NCBI RefSeq assembly: GCF_030552475.1
Contig: NZ_JAUPED010000024.1
Coordinates: forward strand, 1-36,117
Direction: 5' to 3'
Origin: Mariniflexile sp. AS56
GTDB taxonomy: Bacteria; Bacteroidota; Bacteroidia; Flavobacteriales; Flavobacteriaceae
Length of the DNA stretch: 36,117 bases
The notes under the pieces are model-generated. The model searched no databases. It was not told where the DNA came from and saw nothing but the letters and a program-made list of their open reading frames with translations. The stretch's first letter is position 1, and every line of letters starts with the position of its first letter. The translations under genes and the position numbers were made by a program. This document shows positions 1 to 8,379 of this stretch, in pieces.

Positions 1-546
1 ACCACATTAGAAACTATTAAGGGCTTGAGTAAAGCACAGGAATATGCATTAGTAGTTTGGCTCATTAGTTTTTACTTCGCTGGCATCAGAGTTAGTGATG
101 TTTTACAATTAAAGTGGGATGATTTTGTTGATAATCGCCTGCATTATCGAATGGACAAGAATAGCAAACTAGTTTCATTAAAAACACCAGATAAAGTTGT
201 GAAAATTCTAAAGAAACTAGAAAGACATGAAGACTCTATATTTATATTTAAAGAATTGGAGGGCGTCGATTTAAATGATAAAAAACGTCTAAGAACCAGA
301 ATAAAAACAGTAACAAGAAACTTTAACAGACGCTTAGAACTGGTGGCAGACAAAGCTGGTATTGACAAGAAAATAAGCATGCATATTGCACGCCACAGTT
401 TTGGTAATATTTCAGGAGATAAGATTCCCATCCAAATGCTGCAAAAGCTGTATAGACATTCTTCCGTGACCACCACCATACTTTATCAAGCTAATTTTAT
501 GCAAAAAGATACGGATGAGGCTTTGGATCGGGTTATTGATTTTTAA
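1..546 (+). CDS. Tyrosine recombinase (phage-type integrase), 5'-truncated by window edge
   Basis: This is the catalytic domain of a tyrosine site-specific recombinase, which cuts and rejoins DNA through a 3'-phosphotyrosine. The reading frame is open from base 1, so the gene starts outside the window; the TTG at 25 is internal and not a convincing start. Visible catalytic landmarks in order are the first Arg (GIRVSD, near base 88), the HxxR box (HIARHSFG, near 380), the RHSS motif (near 455) and the Tyr nucleophile (ILYQ, near 480). The layout fits the integrases of Bacteroidota conjugative or mobilizable elements. It runs in the same direction as the PUL but is separated from it by 517 bp. 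Together with the rteC remnant at the other end it suggests a mobile-element setting. Its arm-binding and core-binding domains are not in view, so it may be intact or a fragment. Confidence 0.9.
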   Translation, partial: TTLETIKGLSKAQEYALVVWLISFYFAGIRVSDVLQLKWDDFVDNRLHYRMDKNSKLVSLKTPDKVVKILKKLERHEDSIFIFKELEGVDLNDKKRLRTRIKTVTRNFNRRLELVADKAGIDKKISMHIARHSFGNISGDKIPIQMLQKLYRHSSVTTTILYQANFMQKDTDEALDRVIDF

Positions 547-833
547 TATTAATTAATCCAAAAAGGTAGCTATAATAAATTCAATTTGGGTCTTGTTTTA
601 GCAAAGTATTAGTTATAAATAAATCTCTTTAATATTTGCTGTTTCTACCATTTGAGATTTTAATCGAAAGTGTATTATCGCGATTATATAGCTCCTTATT
701 TAGTGCAATTAAAAGTAATTGTATTGAAGTTTTTATTCGTTTTTAGACAAATTCTAATATCAAGTATAAAAATGGTTTTTTACTTGTACATCTTTAGTTC
801 TTTTTAGTTTAGTTAGTACTTATGTTGTTTTTT

Positions 834-857
834 GTTACATTAATTGTAAAATGTAAC
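834..857. promoter_or_regulatory. Perfect 8-bp inverted repeat, candidate operator
   Basis: GTTACATT (834-841) and AATGTAAC (850-857) form a perfect dyad around an 8-bp AT-rich spacer. It lies about 55 bp upstream of the candidate -7 element at 911-918, a usual place for an activator site. The AraC-type regulator at 10726-14814 is the natural candidate ligand, but that link is inference. There is no T-run after the second arm, so a terminator is less likely. Confidence 0.4.
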
Positions 858-910
858 GACTTTACTACAATATCGAGACAATGGTCTGACTTCCGGTTCT
901 CGTTACTTTT

Positions 911-918
911 TAATTTTG
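911..918 (+). promoter_or_regulatory. Candidate Bacteroidota -7 element for the first susC operon
   Basis: TAATTTTG matches the Bacteroidota -7 consensus TAnnTTTG. No good TTG -33 element is visible about 19-20 bp upstream, which would fit an activator-dependent promoter. It would give a leader of roughly 140 nt before the SusC start at 1064. Confidence 0.3.
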
Positions 919-1026
919 AGTAATCTCTATTTTTAGTCATTAACTATTTGTTGATGAGTTTTCTATGTCAGTGTGCGAGTTTCCAATTAAACTTAAAATC
1001 AATGTATAGGTAGAAATGGAAATTAT

Positions 1027-1055
1027 CTAAACTAAAATTACTAACTAAACTAAAC
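1027..1055 (+). repeat. Tandem CTAAACTAAA motifs just before the susC start
   Basis: CTAAACTAAA occurs at 1027-1036 and again at 1045-1054, 18 bp apart, and ends nine bases before the ATG at 1064. It covers the ribosome-loading region, which has no Shine-Dalgarno sequence. It could be a translation-enhancing A-rich leader or a binding site, or simply low-complexity sequence. Confidence 0.3.
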
Positions 1056-1063
1056 GGAACTGA

Positions 1064-4000
1064 ATGAAACAGTATTTATGCACATTACTCAAAATAGTGT
1101 TCTTTTTTAATTTAATAATGCCATTATATTATTCCTCCCATGCACTAGGAGTCAGTAGTGAAAATAGTGGTATTACTTTATTAGATGAACAAGATTTAAT
1201 AATTGAAGGCACTGTTATTGCCTCAGATGATAATTTACCATTAACAGGAGTAAATATTATGGTAAAGGGTGATAAAGGGGGTACATCAACAGATTTTGAT
1301 GGAAACTTTATTTTAAAAGCAAAACCAACAGATGTTTTGGTTATTACCTATCTAGGATTTATTAAGCAAGAAATTCCTGTTCAAGGAAAAACTAAATTTA
1401 ATATTATTCTACAGGTAGATACAGCCAAATTAGATGAAGTTACCGTAGTGGCTTACGGACAACAAAAAAAGGAAAGTGTCGTGGCTTCTATAACTACTGT
1501 AAAGCCACAAGAATTAAAAATACCATCCAGTAATTTAACGGCATCCTTTTCAGGGCGAATTCCGGGGGTTATTTCTTATCAAACATCTGGAGAACCAGGA
1601 AATGATAACGCCGAGTTTTTTATTCGTGGTGTTTCAACATTTGGGTATCGTACGTCACCTTTAATTTTAATTGATGGCATGGAATCTAGTGTTGATGATT
1701 TGGCTAGAATGGATGTTGATGATATAGAAAGCTTTTCTATTATGAAAGATGCATCTGCAGCCGCCTTATATGGTTCTCGTGGTGCAAACGGAGTTATTTT
1801 AGTGAATACCAAAGAAGGAAAAGAAGGCAAGGCTAAATTATCTTTTAAATATGAAACCTATTTATCGTCCAACGTAAAAGATATTGAATTTGCAGATCCT
1901 GTAACTTATATGAATTTATGGAATGAAGCCGTTTTTACGTCAAGTAGAGGTAGTGAGATTGTAAACAAAGTTTTTACACAAAATGAAATTGATAATGTAC
2001 AAAACAATGTAAATCCTCAAGTTTTTCCTGCAACAGATTGGTATGGGACTTTGTTTAAAAGTAATGCTATTAATAAGCGTTTAAATATGAATGTTTCTGG
2101 TGGAGGTAAGGTTGCTAAGTATTATTTGTCAGGAACTTACACTAAGGATACAGGAGTGTTATCTGTAGACGATCGAAACAATTTTAACTCGGGTATTAAT
2201 TTAAATAAATTACAAATACGGTCTAATAATAACATCAATATAAGCCCCAGTTTTAAAGCTAAAGTGCAGTTTTATTTGGCGTTAGATGATTACACAGGGC
2301 CTCTAGATGGTGCTCAAACTGTTTTTGATATGGTAGGAAAAACAAGTCCTGTTTTATACCCTGCATATTATCAGCCAGATGAAGCTAACCAGTACGCAAC
2401 GCAAATTTTATTTGGTAACTATTTAGAAGGCGCCGATTATATTAACCCGTACGCTGAATCGGTAAAAGGGTATAGAGACTATACGCGGTCTAAATTAAGT
2501 GGACAAATTAATCTAGAGAAAGAATTTTCTAAGGATTTTAATGTGAGGTTAAAAGTAGGTTATGATAACGCATCGTACTTTCAAACAAGAAGACAATATA
2601 GACCATTTTATTACAATATTGGGAGGTATGATAAATACACTGGAGAGTATACGTTAGACTGGCTTAATGAAGAGAGTAACCCAGAAGATGCTATAGATTA
2701 CTCGCCATCTTCAAGTCAAGTATCTGCTGTTTTTTATTTAGAAGGTGCGACTAATTATAATAAGCAATTATCAGAAAAACATCAAATAGGGGCTACATTG
2801 GTTTACACCATGCGTGAAGAAAAAAACAATACAGCATCTTCTTTACAAAGTTCTTTACCAAACAGAAATTTAGGTTTGGCAGGTAGAATAAATTATGCCT
2901 TTGATGATAAGTATTTTATAGAAGGAAACTTTGGATATAATGGATCGGAACGTTTTTCTGAAGATAATAGATTTGGTTTTTTTCCATCGATAGGAGCAGG
3001 TTGGTATGTTTCCAAAGAAAAATTTTGGAAGCCTTTAGAAGATTTGGTAAACAAATTCAGAATCCGATCTTCTTATGGTTTAGTAGGTAATGATGCCATT
3101 GGCAATTCTAATGATAGATTCTTTTATTTATCAGAAGTTAATTTGAATAACAGCGGTAGATCTGCAACTTTTGGTGAAGAGCGTGAGTATTCTAGAAATG
3201 GAGTTGCTATAGAAAGGTACGCAAATAGTGCGATAACCTGGGAGAATGCAGAAAAATTCAATCTAGCAGTAGACCTTGGTTTATTTAATAACAAAATAGA
3301 CATTACTGCAGAATACTTTTTTGATAAACGTCATGATATTTTCTTAAGACGAACAGAAATTCCTGCAAGTTTAGGATTATCTACAGATTTGTATGCTAAC
3401 TCAGGAGAAGCAGCCAGTCGGGGATTCGAGTTTTCATTAAAAGCAAATCATTATGTTAATAAAGATTTTTGGATTCAAACTATGGCTAATTTCACCTACG
3501 CAACCAGTGAGTATTTAGCTTATGATGAGCCGGATTACACAAGCGCACCTTGGAGAAGTAGAATAGGACAGCCTATTAGACAAAACTATGGTTATGTGGC
3601 AGAACGTTTATTTTATGATGAAGACGATGTTATAAATTCACCAACACAAATAGGAGTACAAAACACCTATGAAGGTTATGGAGCTGGAGATATAAAATAC
3701 AAAGATATTAATGGAGATGGTGAAATTACTAGTGAAGATAGAGTGCCTATTGGGTACCCATCATCACCAGAAATAAATTATGGATTTGGTTTTTCAATGG
3801 GATATAAAAGCTGGGATTTTAGCTGTTTCTTTAACGGTATAGCACGTACGTCCTTTTTTATTGATTCAGGAGGAACACAACCATTTTACCAGTATAGTGT
3901 TGATGAAGGGGAAGCTATAAATCAGTTGCTTGATGTTTATGCTCAAAATCATTGGTCGGAAGATAATAGAGATCCTTATGCACTATACCCAAGATTAACA

Positions 4001-4273
4001 CATGCTAGAAGTGATAACAACGGTGTAAATAGTACATGGTGGTTAAGAGATGGGTCATACTTAAGGTTAAGACAAGTTGAAATTGGTTTTAATTTATCTA
4101 AAGACATTATAAAAAATAGTCTACCAATGTTGCAAAGCGGAAGGTTTTATTGTTCAGCAACAAACCTATTAACATTTAGCAAGTTTGATTTATGGGATGT
4201 GTCCTTAGGAGGGGATCCATATAACTACCCAGTTCAAAAAGTATTTAACCTAGGTCTTAGACTTGAATTTTAA
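1064..4273 (+). CDS. SusC/RagA-type TonB-dependent outer-membrane transporter (pair 1)
   Basis: This is the outer-membrane beta-barrel that imports oligosaccharides using TonB energy, working with the SusD lipoprotein encoded 13 bp downstream. The 1069-residue product has a signal peptide (about 1-28), a carboxypeptidase-regulatory-like domain (about 46-117, with the GVNIMVKG and STDFDGNF motifs), a DEVTVVAYG TonB-box-like segment (124-132) and a plug domain (about 135-245, ending near the typical LYGSRGANGVILV signature). A long barrel ends in an aromatic-rich strand (LGLRLEF). A Ca-binding-like loop of the SusC type (DINGDGEITSEDR) lies near residue 890. The length is normal for the family. 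It heads the first operon, and the 5' region carries a possible operator. The transported sugar cannot be read from the sequence; import of oligosaccharides from this PUL's polymer is inferred. Confidence 0.95.
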   Translation: MKQYLCTLLKIVFFFNLIMPLYYSSHALGVSSENSGITLLDEQDLIIEGTVIASDDNLPLTGVNIMVKGDKGGTSTDFDGNFILKAKPTDVLVITYLGFIKQEIPVQGKTKFNIILQVDTAKLDEVTVVAYGQQKKESVVASITTVKPQELKIPSSNLTASFSGRIPGVISYQTSGEPGNDNAEFFIRGVSTFGYRTSPLILIDGMESSVDDLARMDVDDIESFSIMKDASAAALYGSRGANGVILVNTKEGKEGKAKLSFKYETYLSSNVKDIEFADPVTYMNLWNEAVFTSSRGSEIVNKVFTQNEIDNVQNNVNPQVFPATDWYGTLFKSNAINKRLNMNVSGGGKVAKYYLSGTYTKDTGVLSVDDRNNFNSGINLNKLQIRSNNNINISPSFKAKVQFYLALDDYTGPLDGAQTVFDMVGKTSPVLYPAYYQPDEANQYATQILFGNYLEGADYINPYAESVKGYRDYTRSKLSGQINLEKEFSKDFNVRLKVGYDNASYFQTRRQYRPFYYNIGRYDKYTGEYTLDWLNEESNPEDAIDYSPSSSQVSAVFYLEGATNYNKQLSEKHQIGATLVYTMREEKNNTASSLQSSLPNRNLGLAGRINYAFDDKYFIEGNFGYNGSERFSEDNRFGFFPSIGAGWYVSKEKFWKPLEDLVNKFRIRSSYGLVGNDAIGNSNDRFFYLSEVNLNNSGRSATFGEEREYSRNGVAIERYANSAITWENAEKFNLAVDLGLFNNKIDITAEYFFDKRHDIFLRRTEIPASLGLSTDLYANSGEAASRGFEFSLKANHYVNKDFWIQTMANFTYATSEYLAYDEPDYTSAPWRSRIGQPIRQNYGYVAERLFYDEDDVINSPTQIGVQNTYEGYGAGDIKYKDINGDGEITSEDRVPIGYPSSPEINYGFGFSMGYKSWDFSCFFNGIARTSFFIDSGGTQPFYQYSVDEGEAINQLLDVYAQNHWSEDNRDPYALYPRLTHARSDNNGVNSTWWLRDGSYLRLRQVEIGFNLSKDIIKNSLPMLQSGRFYCSATNLLTFSKFDLWDVSLGGDPYNYPVQKVFNLGLRLEF

Positions 4274-4286
4274 AAAAAACATCAAT

Positions 4287-6284
4287 ATGAAAACTAATAT
4301 AAAACACATATTTATAATATTTACACTGTCAGTATGTATTACGGGGTGTTCAGATTATCTCGATATTGTACCAGACAATGTTGCAACAATAGATGACGCT
4401 TTCGATGATGAAAACTCTGCGGAAAGTTTTTTATTCACCTGTTATAGTCACATGCCAAGTTTGGGAGATCCTAGATCGAATCCTGGGTTTTATGCGGGAG
4501 ATGAGGCCTATAGAGATAATATTGCCATTCGAGGAGATGCTCCGCAATATTTAAAAGTTTCTGAGTTGGCTTTAGGGGGACAACAAACCGATTCTCCGTA
4601 CCTAGATTATTGGGGTGGTGGTAGAGGTGGATCTAGTTTATATTTAGGTATTAATGATTGTAATGTCTTTTTAGAAAATATTGATAAGCTTAGATATATG
4701 GACGAAGATTTAAGAAAACGTTGGATTTCTGAAGTAAAATTTCTAAAAGCTTATTATCATTTTTATTTGTTTAGAATGTATGGGCCTATTATTATTAATG
4801 ACACCAATCTGCCGATAGATGCCGATATTGAAGACATTCATAAATTTAGAAGTCCAGTGGACGAATGTGTAACATATATAGCCGATTTATTTTTTGAAGC
4901 AAGTTCAAATTTACCATTACATATAGCCGACATACAAAATGAATTAGGAAGAGCCACAAAAGGAGCTTCACTAGCTTTAAGAGCAAAAGTACTAGCAACA
5001 GGTGCAAGCCCTTTATTTAACGGTAATAGTGAATATGCAAATGTTATTGATTCTAGAGGGGTTAAACTCTTTTCGGAGTACGATTCCGATAAGTGGCGCT
5101 TGGCAGCCGAAGCATGTAAAATGGCAGTGGATACTATTGAGGCTTCAGGAGTTAAACTTTATACATTTGATAAAAGTGAAATTCAATTACCACCTAATAC
5201 TACCTACGACGAAATACCTGAAGAAATTGTAGATGTTTTAACAATTCAACAATCGTTATCTGAGCGTTGGACTGACGAAAAATTGTTTGTTTCAACCAAC
5301 GGTACCGCAGGTTTAATTCAAAATCATGCTCAAGCACGAACGCATCAAAAATTTCAAAATAACATTAACGCTTTAGGATTTTATTCACCAACATTGCGTA
5401 TAGCTGAAATGTTTTATACTAGAAATGGTGTGCCAATAGATGAAGATGTAACTTGGGATTATGCAGACCGTTATGGATTAATAGATTATGATGTAGATAA
5501 TGATGCGGATGTTGATGGTAATAATACACCAGATAACAAGTATTTTATAAAAGATGGAGAAACTACTGTAAACCTACATATAAATAGAGAGGTACGTTTT
5601 TACGGTAGTCTTGGGTTTGATAGAGGTATATGGTATGGTAATCCTGCAACGTATAATTCTACAGGGGCGCAGGCAGGATTTAATGATCATTATTTAGAGG
5701 CTCGAGGTTTAGAGTATTCAGGTACTGCCATTGGTTCTGGTATTTTTTCTCAAACGGGCTATTTTCCTAAAAAAATAGTGAATTTTAATAATGTTATAAG
5801 CAGTAGCGATACAAATTATAGTAGAGTGTCTTATGCTTTTCCCGAAATGCGTTTAGCAGATTTATATTTATTATATGCAGAATGTTTAAATGAAATTGAT
5901 GATAGAGCAACGGCCTATACATTTATCGATAAAGTAAGAGAAAGAGCGAACTTAAAAGGGGTGGTAGAATCTTGGGCTAATTTTTCATCAAATCCATCAA
6001 AACCATCTACTAGAGAAGGTTTTAGAGATATTGTACGTCAAGAACGTTTGATAGAATTGGTTTTTGAAGGGCATAGATTCTGGGATTTAAAACGATGGAA
6101 GCTTGCTGAATCTTATATGAATATGCCGTTTAGAGGATGGAACTATACCGGAGATACTGCTCAAGACTTTTATACGCCAAATGTATTAGGAACGCCTACC
6201 TATTCATTTAAAAATAATTTATGGCCTTTAGAAACAAACGAAATTTTGTCTAATCCTAATTTGATTCAAAATGGAGGTTGGTAA
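4287..6284 (+). CDS. SusD/RagB-type outer-membrane glycan-binding lipoprotein (pair 1)
   Basis: This surface lipoprotein lids the SusC channel and captures oligosaccharides. I start it at ATG 4287 because this gives a clean lipoprotein signal (lipobox ITGC, Cys near residue 21); the open frame extends 8 codons further upstream through a TTG overlapping the susC stop, which would spoil the signal. It has about 665 residues, larger than many SusD proteins. The N-terminal SusD pattern (CSDYLDIVPDN) and the C-terminal RagB pattern (RLADLYLLYAECLNE, then IVRQERLIELVFEGHRFWDL) are both present, with TPR-like helices between. An Asp-rich loop near residues 390-410 (DYDVDNDADVDG) could bind calcium. 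The gene sits directly after SusC1 and before the two accessory lipoproteins. Confidence 0.94.
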   Translation: MKTNIKHIFIIFTLSVCITGCSDYLDIVPDNVATIDDAFDDENSAESFLFTCYSHMPSLGDPRSNPGFYAGDEAYRDNIAIRGDAPQYLKVSELALGGQQTDSPYLDYWGGGRGGSSLYLGINDCNVFLENIDKLRYMDEDLRKRWISEVKFLKAYYHFYLFRMYGPIIINDTNLPIDADIEDIHKFRSPVDECVTYIADLFFEASSNLPLHIADIQNELGRATKGASLALRAKVLATGASPLFNGNSEYANVIDSRGVKLFSEYDSDKWRLAAEACKMAVDTIEASGVKLYTFDKSEIQLPPNTTYDEIPEEIVDVLTIQQSLSERWTDEKLFVSTNGTAGLIQNHAQARTHQKFQNNINALGFYSPTLRIAEMFYTRNGVPIDEDVTWDYADRYGLIDYDVDNDADVDGNNTPDNKYFIKDGETTVNLHINREVRFYGSLGFDRGIWYGNPATYNSTGAQAGFNDHYLEARGLEYSGTAIGSGIFSQTGYFPKKIVNFNNVISSSDTNYSRVSYAFPEMRLADLYLLYAECLNEIDDRATAYTFIDKVRERANLKGVVESWANFSSNPSKPSTREGFRDIVRQERLIELVFEGHRFWDLKRWKLAESYMNMPFRGWNYTGDTAQDFYTPNVLGTPTYSFKNNLWPLETNEILSNPNLIQNGGW

Positions 6285-6315
6285 TCTTATTTCTAACTTA
6301 AAAACACACACATTT

Positions 6316-7599
6316 ATGAAAACTAAATTTAAAGTAACAAATATAGCTCTATCCGCATTATTTATTTTTGTAGTTGCCTGTGGTAGCGAAGAGTTTATAG
6401 GGCAGCCAAGTTCAAATAGTACTGCACCAGGTTCAATATCTAATGTGCAAAGCATTGGAACTCCAGGAGGTGCTATAATAACTTATAACATTCCTGATGA
6501 TGAAGATTTTTCTCACGTAGAAGCCGTGTATAATGTTAGTGAAGGACAAGAAAGAAAATCTGTTGCAACCAAATACATTCAAACAGTAAATGTAGATGGT
6601 TTTGGAGATACACTTCCTAAAGTAATAGAACTTTATGCGGTTGATAAAAGTGGGAACAGATCCGAGAAAGTGGAGACTGAAATAACACCATTAACACCAC
6701 CGTATTTAGCCTTGCGAGAATCGTTAGAGGTTTCAAATGATTTTGCTGGGGTACTCTTAAAATGGGAGAATGAAACCGATGCAAAAAATCTTGGAATAAC
6801 TATTTTAAAACACGATGAATTTGGAGATTTTGTGCCTTATGAAACGGTTTATGATGATGCTTCAAACCTAAGATATCAAAACGTAAGAGGTATGGATACC
6901 TTAGCCGTTGAGCTAGGATTTTACGTTAAAGATCAATGGGGACATATAAGCGATACTCTTATTGGGATTTTTAAGCCGCTTTACGAAATTCAATTAGATA
7001 GAAAAAAATGGAAAGCCTTGCGATTAGATACTGATATTCCACAAGAATCCAACGGACAGCGTTTTGAAAGAGCGTTTGATGGTGATATTACAAAAAGTAG
7101 AGGGTCGGCATTTAATACCACCAACGATGCTGAATTTAGTTATTCACCTTTACATTGGACTCTGGATATGGGGGAAGAAAATCTATACAGCCGCTTTATC
7201 ATTTATGCAACCGAATGGGTAGATTATAACCGTGGTGCAATGCGTGTATTCGAAATTTATGGAACTAACGATCAAAGTCTTATAGACCGTGAAACCAATG
7301 GTGCTTACGTTTGGCCTAATGATGATAATCCGCACGAAACTGGTAATTGGAGAGAAGAAGGTATGGATGGCTGGGAACTCATAGGTGAATTTGAAGCTGT
7401 AAAACCATCTGGACTTCCGGGTATAGAACGTGGTCCAGGTGATAGAGATTTTGCAGAGGGCGGAATGAATTTTAATATGCCTGGTGGCTCAAAGTCTTAT
7501 AGATACCTGCGTATAAGACAAGTTGAAAATTGGGAAACACAAATTGAATGGGTAACCTTTGCCGAAATTGAATTTTTTGGAGCTCCTGTTAACAAATAA
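6316..7599 (+). CDS. DUF4959/DUF5126/DUF5000-type surface glycan-binding lipoprotein
   Basis: This is probably a SusE-position surface lipoprotein that binds the polysaccharide. The start at ATG 6316 gives a proper lipoprotein signal (VVAC, Cys near 22); the longer frame from 6271 overlaps the susD stop and lacks a signal. The 427-residue product shows a fibronectin-like DUF4959-type domain (about 35-125), a DUF5126-type domain (about 128-230) and a C-terminal F5/8 type C or discoidin-like DUF5000-type domain (about 235-427) with an FERAFDGD start and an EIYGTND strand. This three-domain order is typical of proteins encoded right after susCD in Bacteroidota PULs. No catalytic motif is visible. 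Binding of the PUL's glycan is inferred from position and fold. Confidence 0.85.
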   Translation: MKTKFKVTNIALSALFIFVVACGSEEFIGQPSSNSTAPGSISNVQSIGTPGGAIITYNIPDDEDFSHVEAVYNVSEGQERKSVATKYIQTVNVDGFGDTLPKVIELYAVDKSGNRSEKVETEITPLTPPYLALRESLEVSNDFAGVLLKWENETDAKNLGITILKHDEFGDFVPYETVYDDASNLRYQNVRGMDTLAVELGFYVKDQWGHISDTLIGIFKPLYEIQLDRKKWKALRLDTDIPQESNGQRFERAFDGDITKSRGSAFNTTNDAEFSYSPLHWTLDMGEENLYSRFIIYATEWVDYNRGAMRVFEIYGTNDQSLIDRETNGAYVWPNDDNPHETGNWREEGMDGWELIGEFEAVKPSGLPGIERGPGDRDFAEGGMNFNMPGGSKSYRYLRIRQVENWETQIEWVTFAEIEFFGAPVNK

Positions 7600-7611
7600 C
7601 ACATATAAAAA

Positions 7612-8298
7612 ATGAAAAATATATTAATAATAACATTGGCTTTAATCTGTTTATGTAATTGTTCTGAAATGAACGAGTTGCATCAGCCGTATTTAGATAG
7701 GGGAGAAACCATTTATCCAGCAAAACCAGATTCTTTAATTTCTTTTTCTGGTCAAAATAGAGTAAAGTTACAATGGTATGTTTATTCAGACTTGAGTATA
7801 AAAAAAGCAAGGATTTTTTGGAATGATAAAGCAGATTCTTTGGATGTTCCCATTACTGTAAATCAAGGTGTAAGGGATACTATAGGGGCGGTAGTAGAAA
7901 ACTTAAAAGAAGGAGGATACGTTTTTGAAGTTTTCAACTTAGATACGTATGGAAATAAGTCTATTCCTGTGGTTAGATCGGGTAAATCTCTTGGTGGGAT
8001 ATACCAATCTTCATTAAATAATAGACGTATTTTATCTTATAAAACAACAACGAATAATATCACATTTACAATGAGTTCTAGCGACCCAGCAGACTATGTG
8101 TACAGTGAATTTAAATATTTTGATAATAATAATTTAGTACGGGAGGCTAAACTTGATCTGGATAATTTAGAAACTATCAAAATACCTTTAGATGACATTG
8201 ATATTTCAAAAAATATACAATTTAGAAGTGTTTATCAACCTTTTGATAATGCCATCGATTTGTTTTATACAGAATTCGCAGAGTTTGTTATACAATAG
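7612..8298 (+). CDS. DUF4998-type lipoprotein, probable glycan-binding accessory
   Basis: This small (228-residue) lipoprotein has a signal ending in CLCNC (Cys near 17) and a sequence that looks like the DUF4998 family, including the LQWYVYSDLSIKKARIFWND stretch and a beta-rich body. DUF4998 proteins often follow a DUF4959/DUF5000 lipoprotein next to susCD genes, and the same order is seen here with a 12-bp gap. The biochemical role of the family is not known to me. A surface assembly or glycan-binding role together with the preceding protein is inferred. No enzyme motif is visible. Confidence 0.8.
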   Translation: MKNILIITLALICLCNCSEMNELHQPYLDRGETIYPAKPDSLISFSGQNRVKLQWYVYSDLSIKKARIFWNDKADSLDVPITVNQGVRDTIGAVVENLKEGGYVFEVFNLDTYGNKSIPVVRSGKSLGGIYQSSLNNRRILSYKTTTNNITFTMSSSDPADYVYSEFKYFDNNNLVREAKLDLDNLETIKIPLDDIDISKNIQFRSVYQPFDNAIDLFYTEFAEFVIQ

Positions 8299-8379
8299 TA
8301 ACAGTTAAACTAATTAATTATTAAATAATCAAGTTAAGTGTTTTTAAACGAAATGCCTAACTCATAAATATACCTTCAC

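Larger units (their letters stand above)
547..1063. other. 517-bp gene-free leader region upstream of the PUL
   Basis: I see no convincing gene here on either strand; the stretch is very AT-rich. It holds a perfect inverted repeat (834-857), a candidate -7 element (911-918) and a pair of short direct repeats just before the susC start (1027-1055), each listed separately. It probably carries the regulated promoter of the first susCD operon. No tRNA-like or clear attachment-site sequence was recognised between the recombinase and the PUL. Confidence 0.6.

Noticed and set aside
144-479. 111-codon open frame on the minus strand inside the recombinase
   Set aside because: It is fully antisense to the conserved catalytic domain and has no family-like pattern.
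4263-4286. Upstream TTG start of SusD1 overlapping the susC1 stop
   Set aside because: ATG 4287 places the lipoprotein signal at the N-terminus; the extension MNFKKNIN would be unusual.
6271-6315. Upstream start of the DUF4959-type lipoprotein
   Set aside because: It overlaps the end of susD1 and puts 15 polar residues before the signal peptide.
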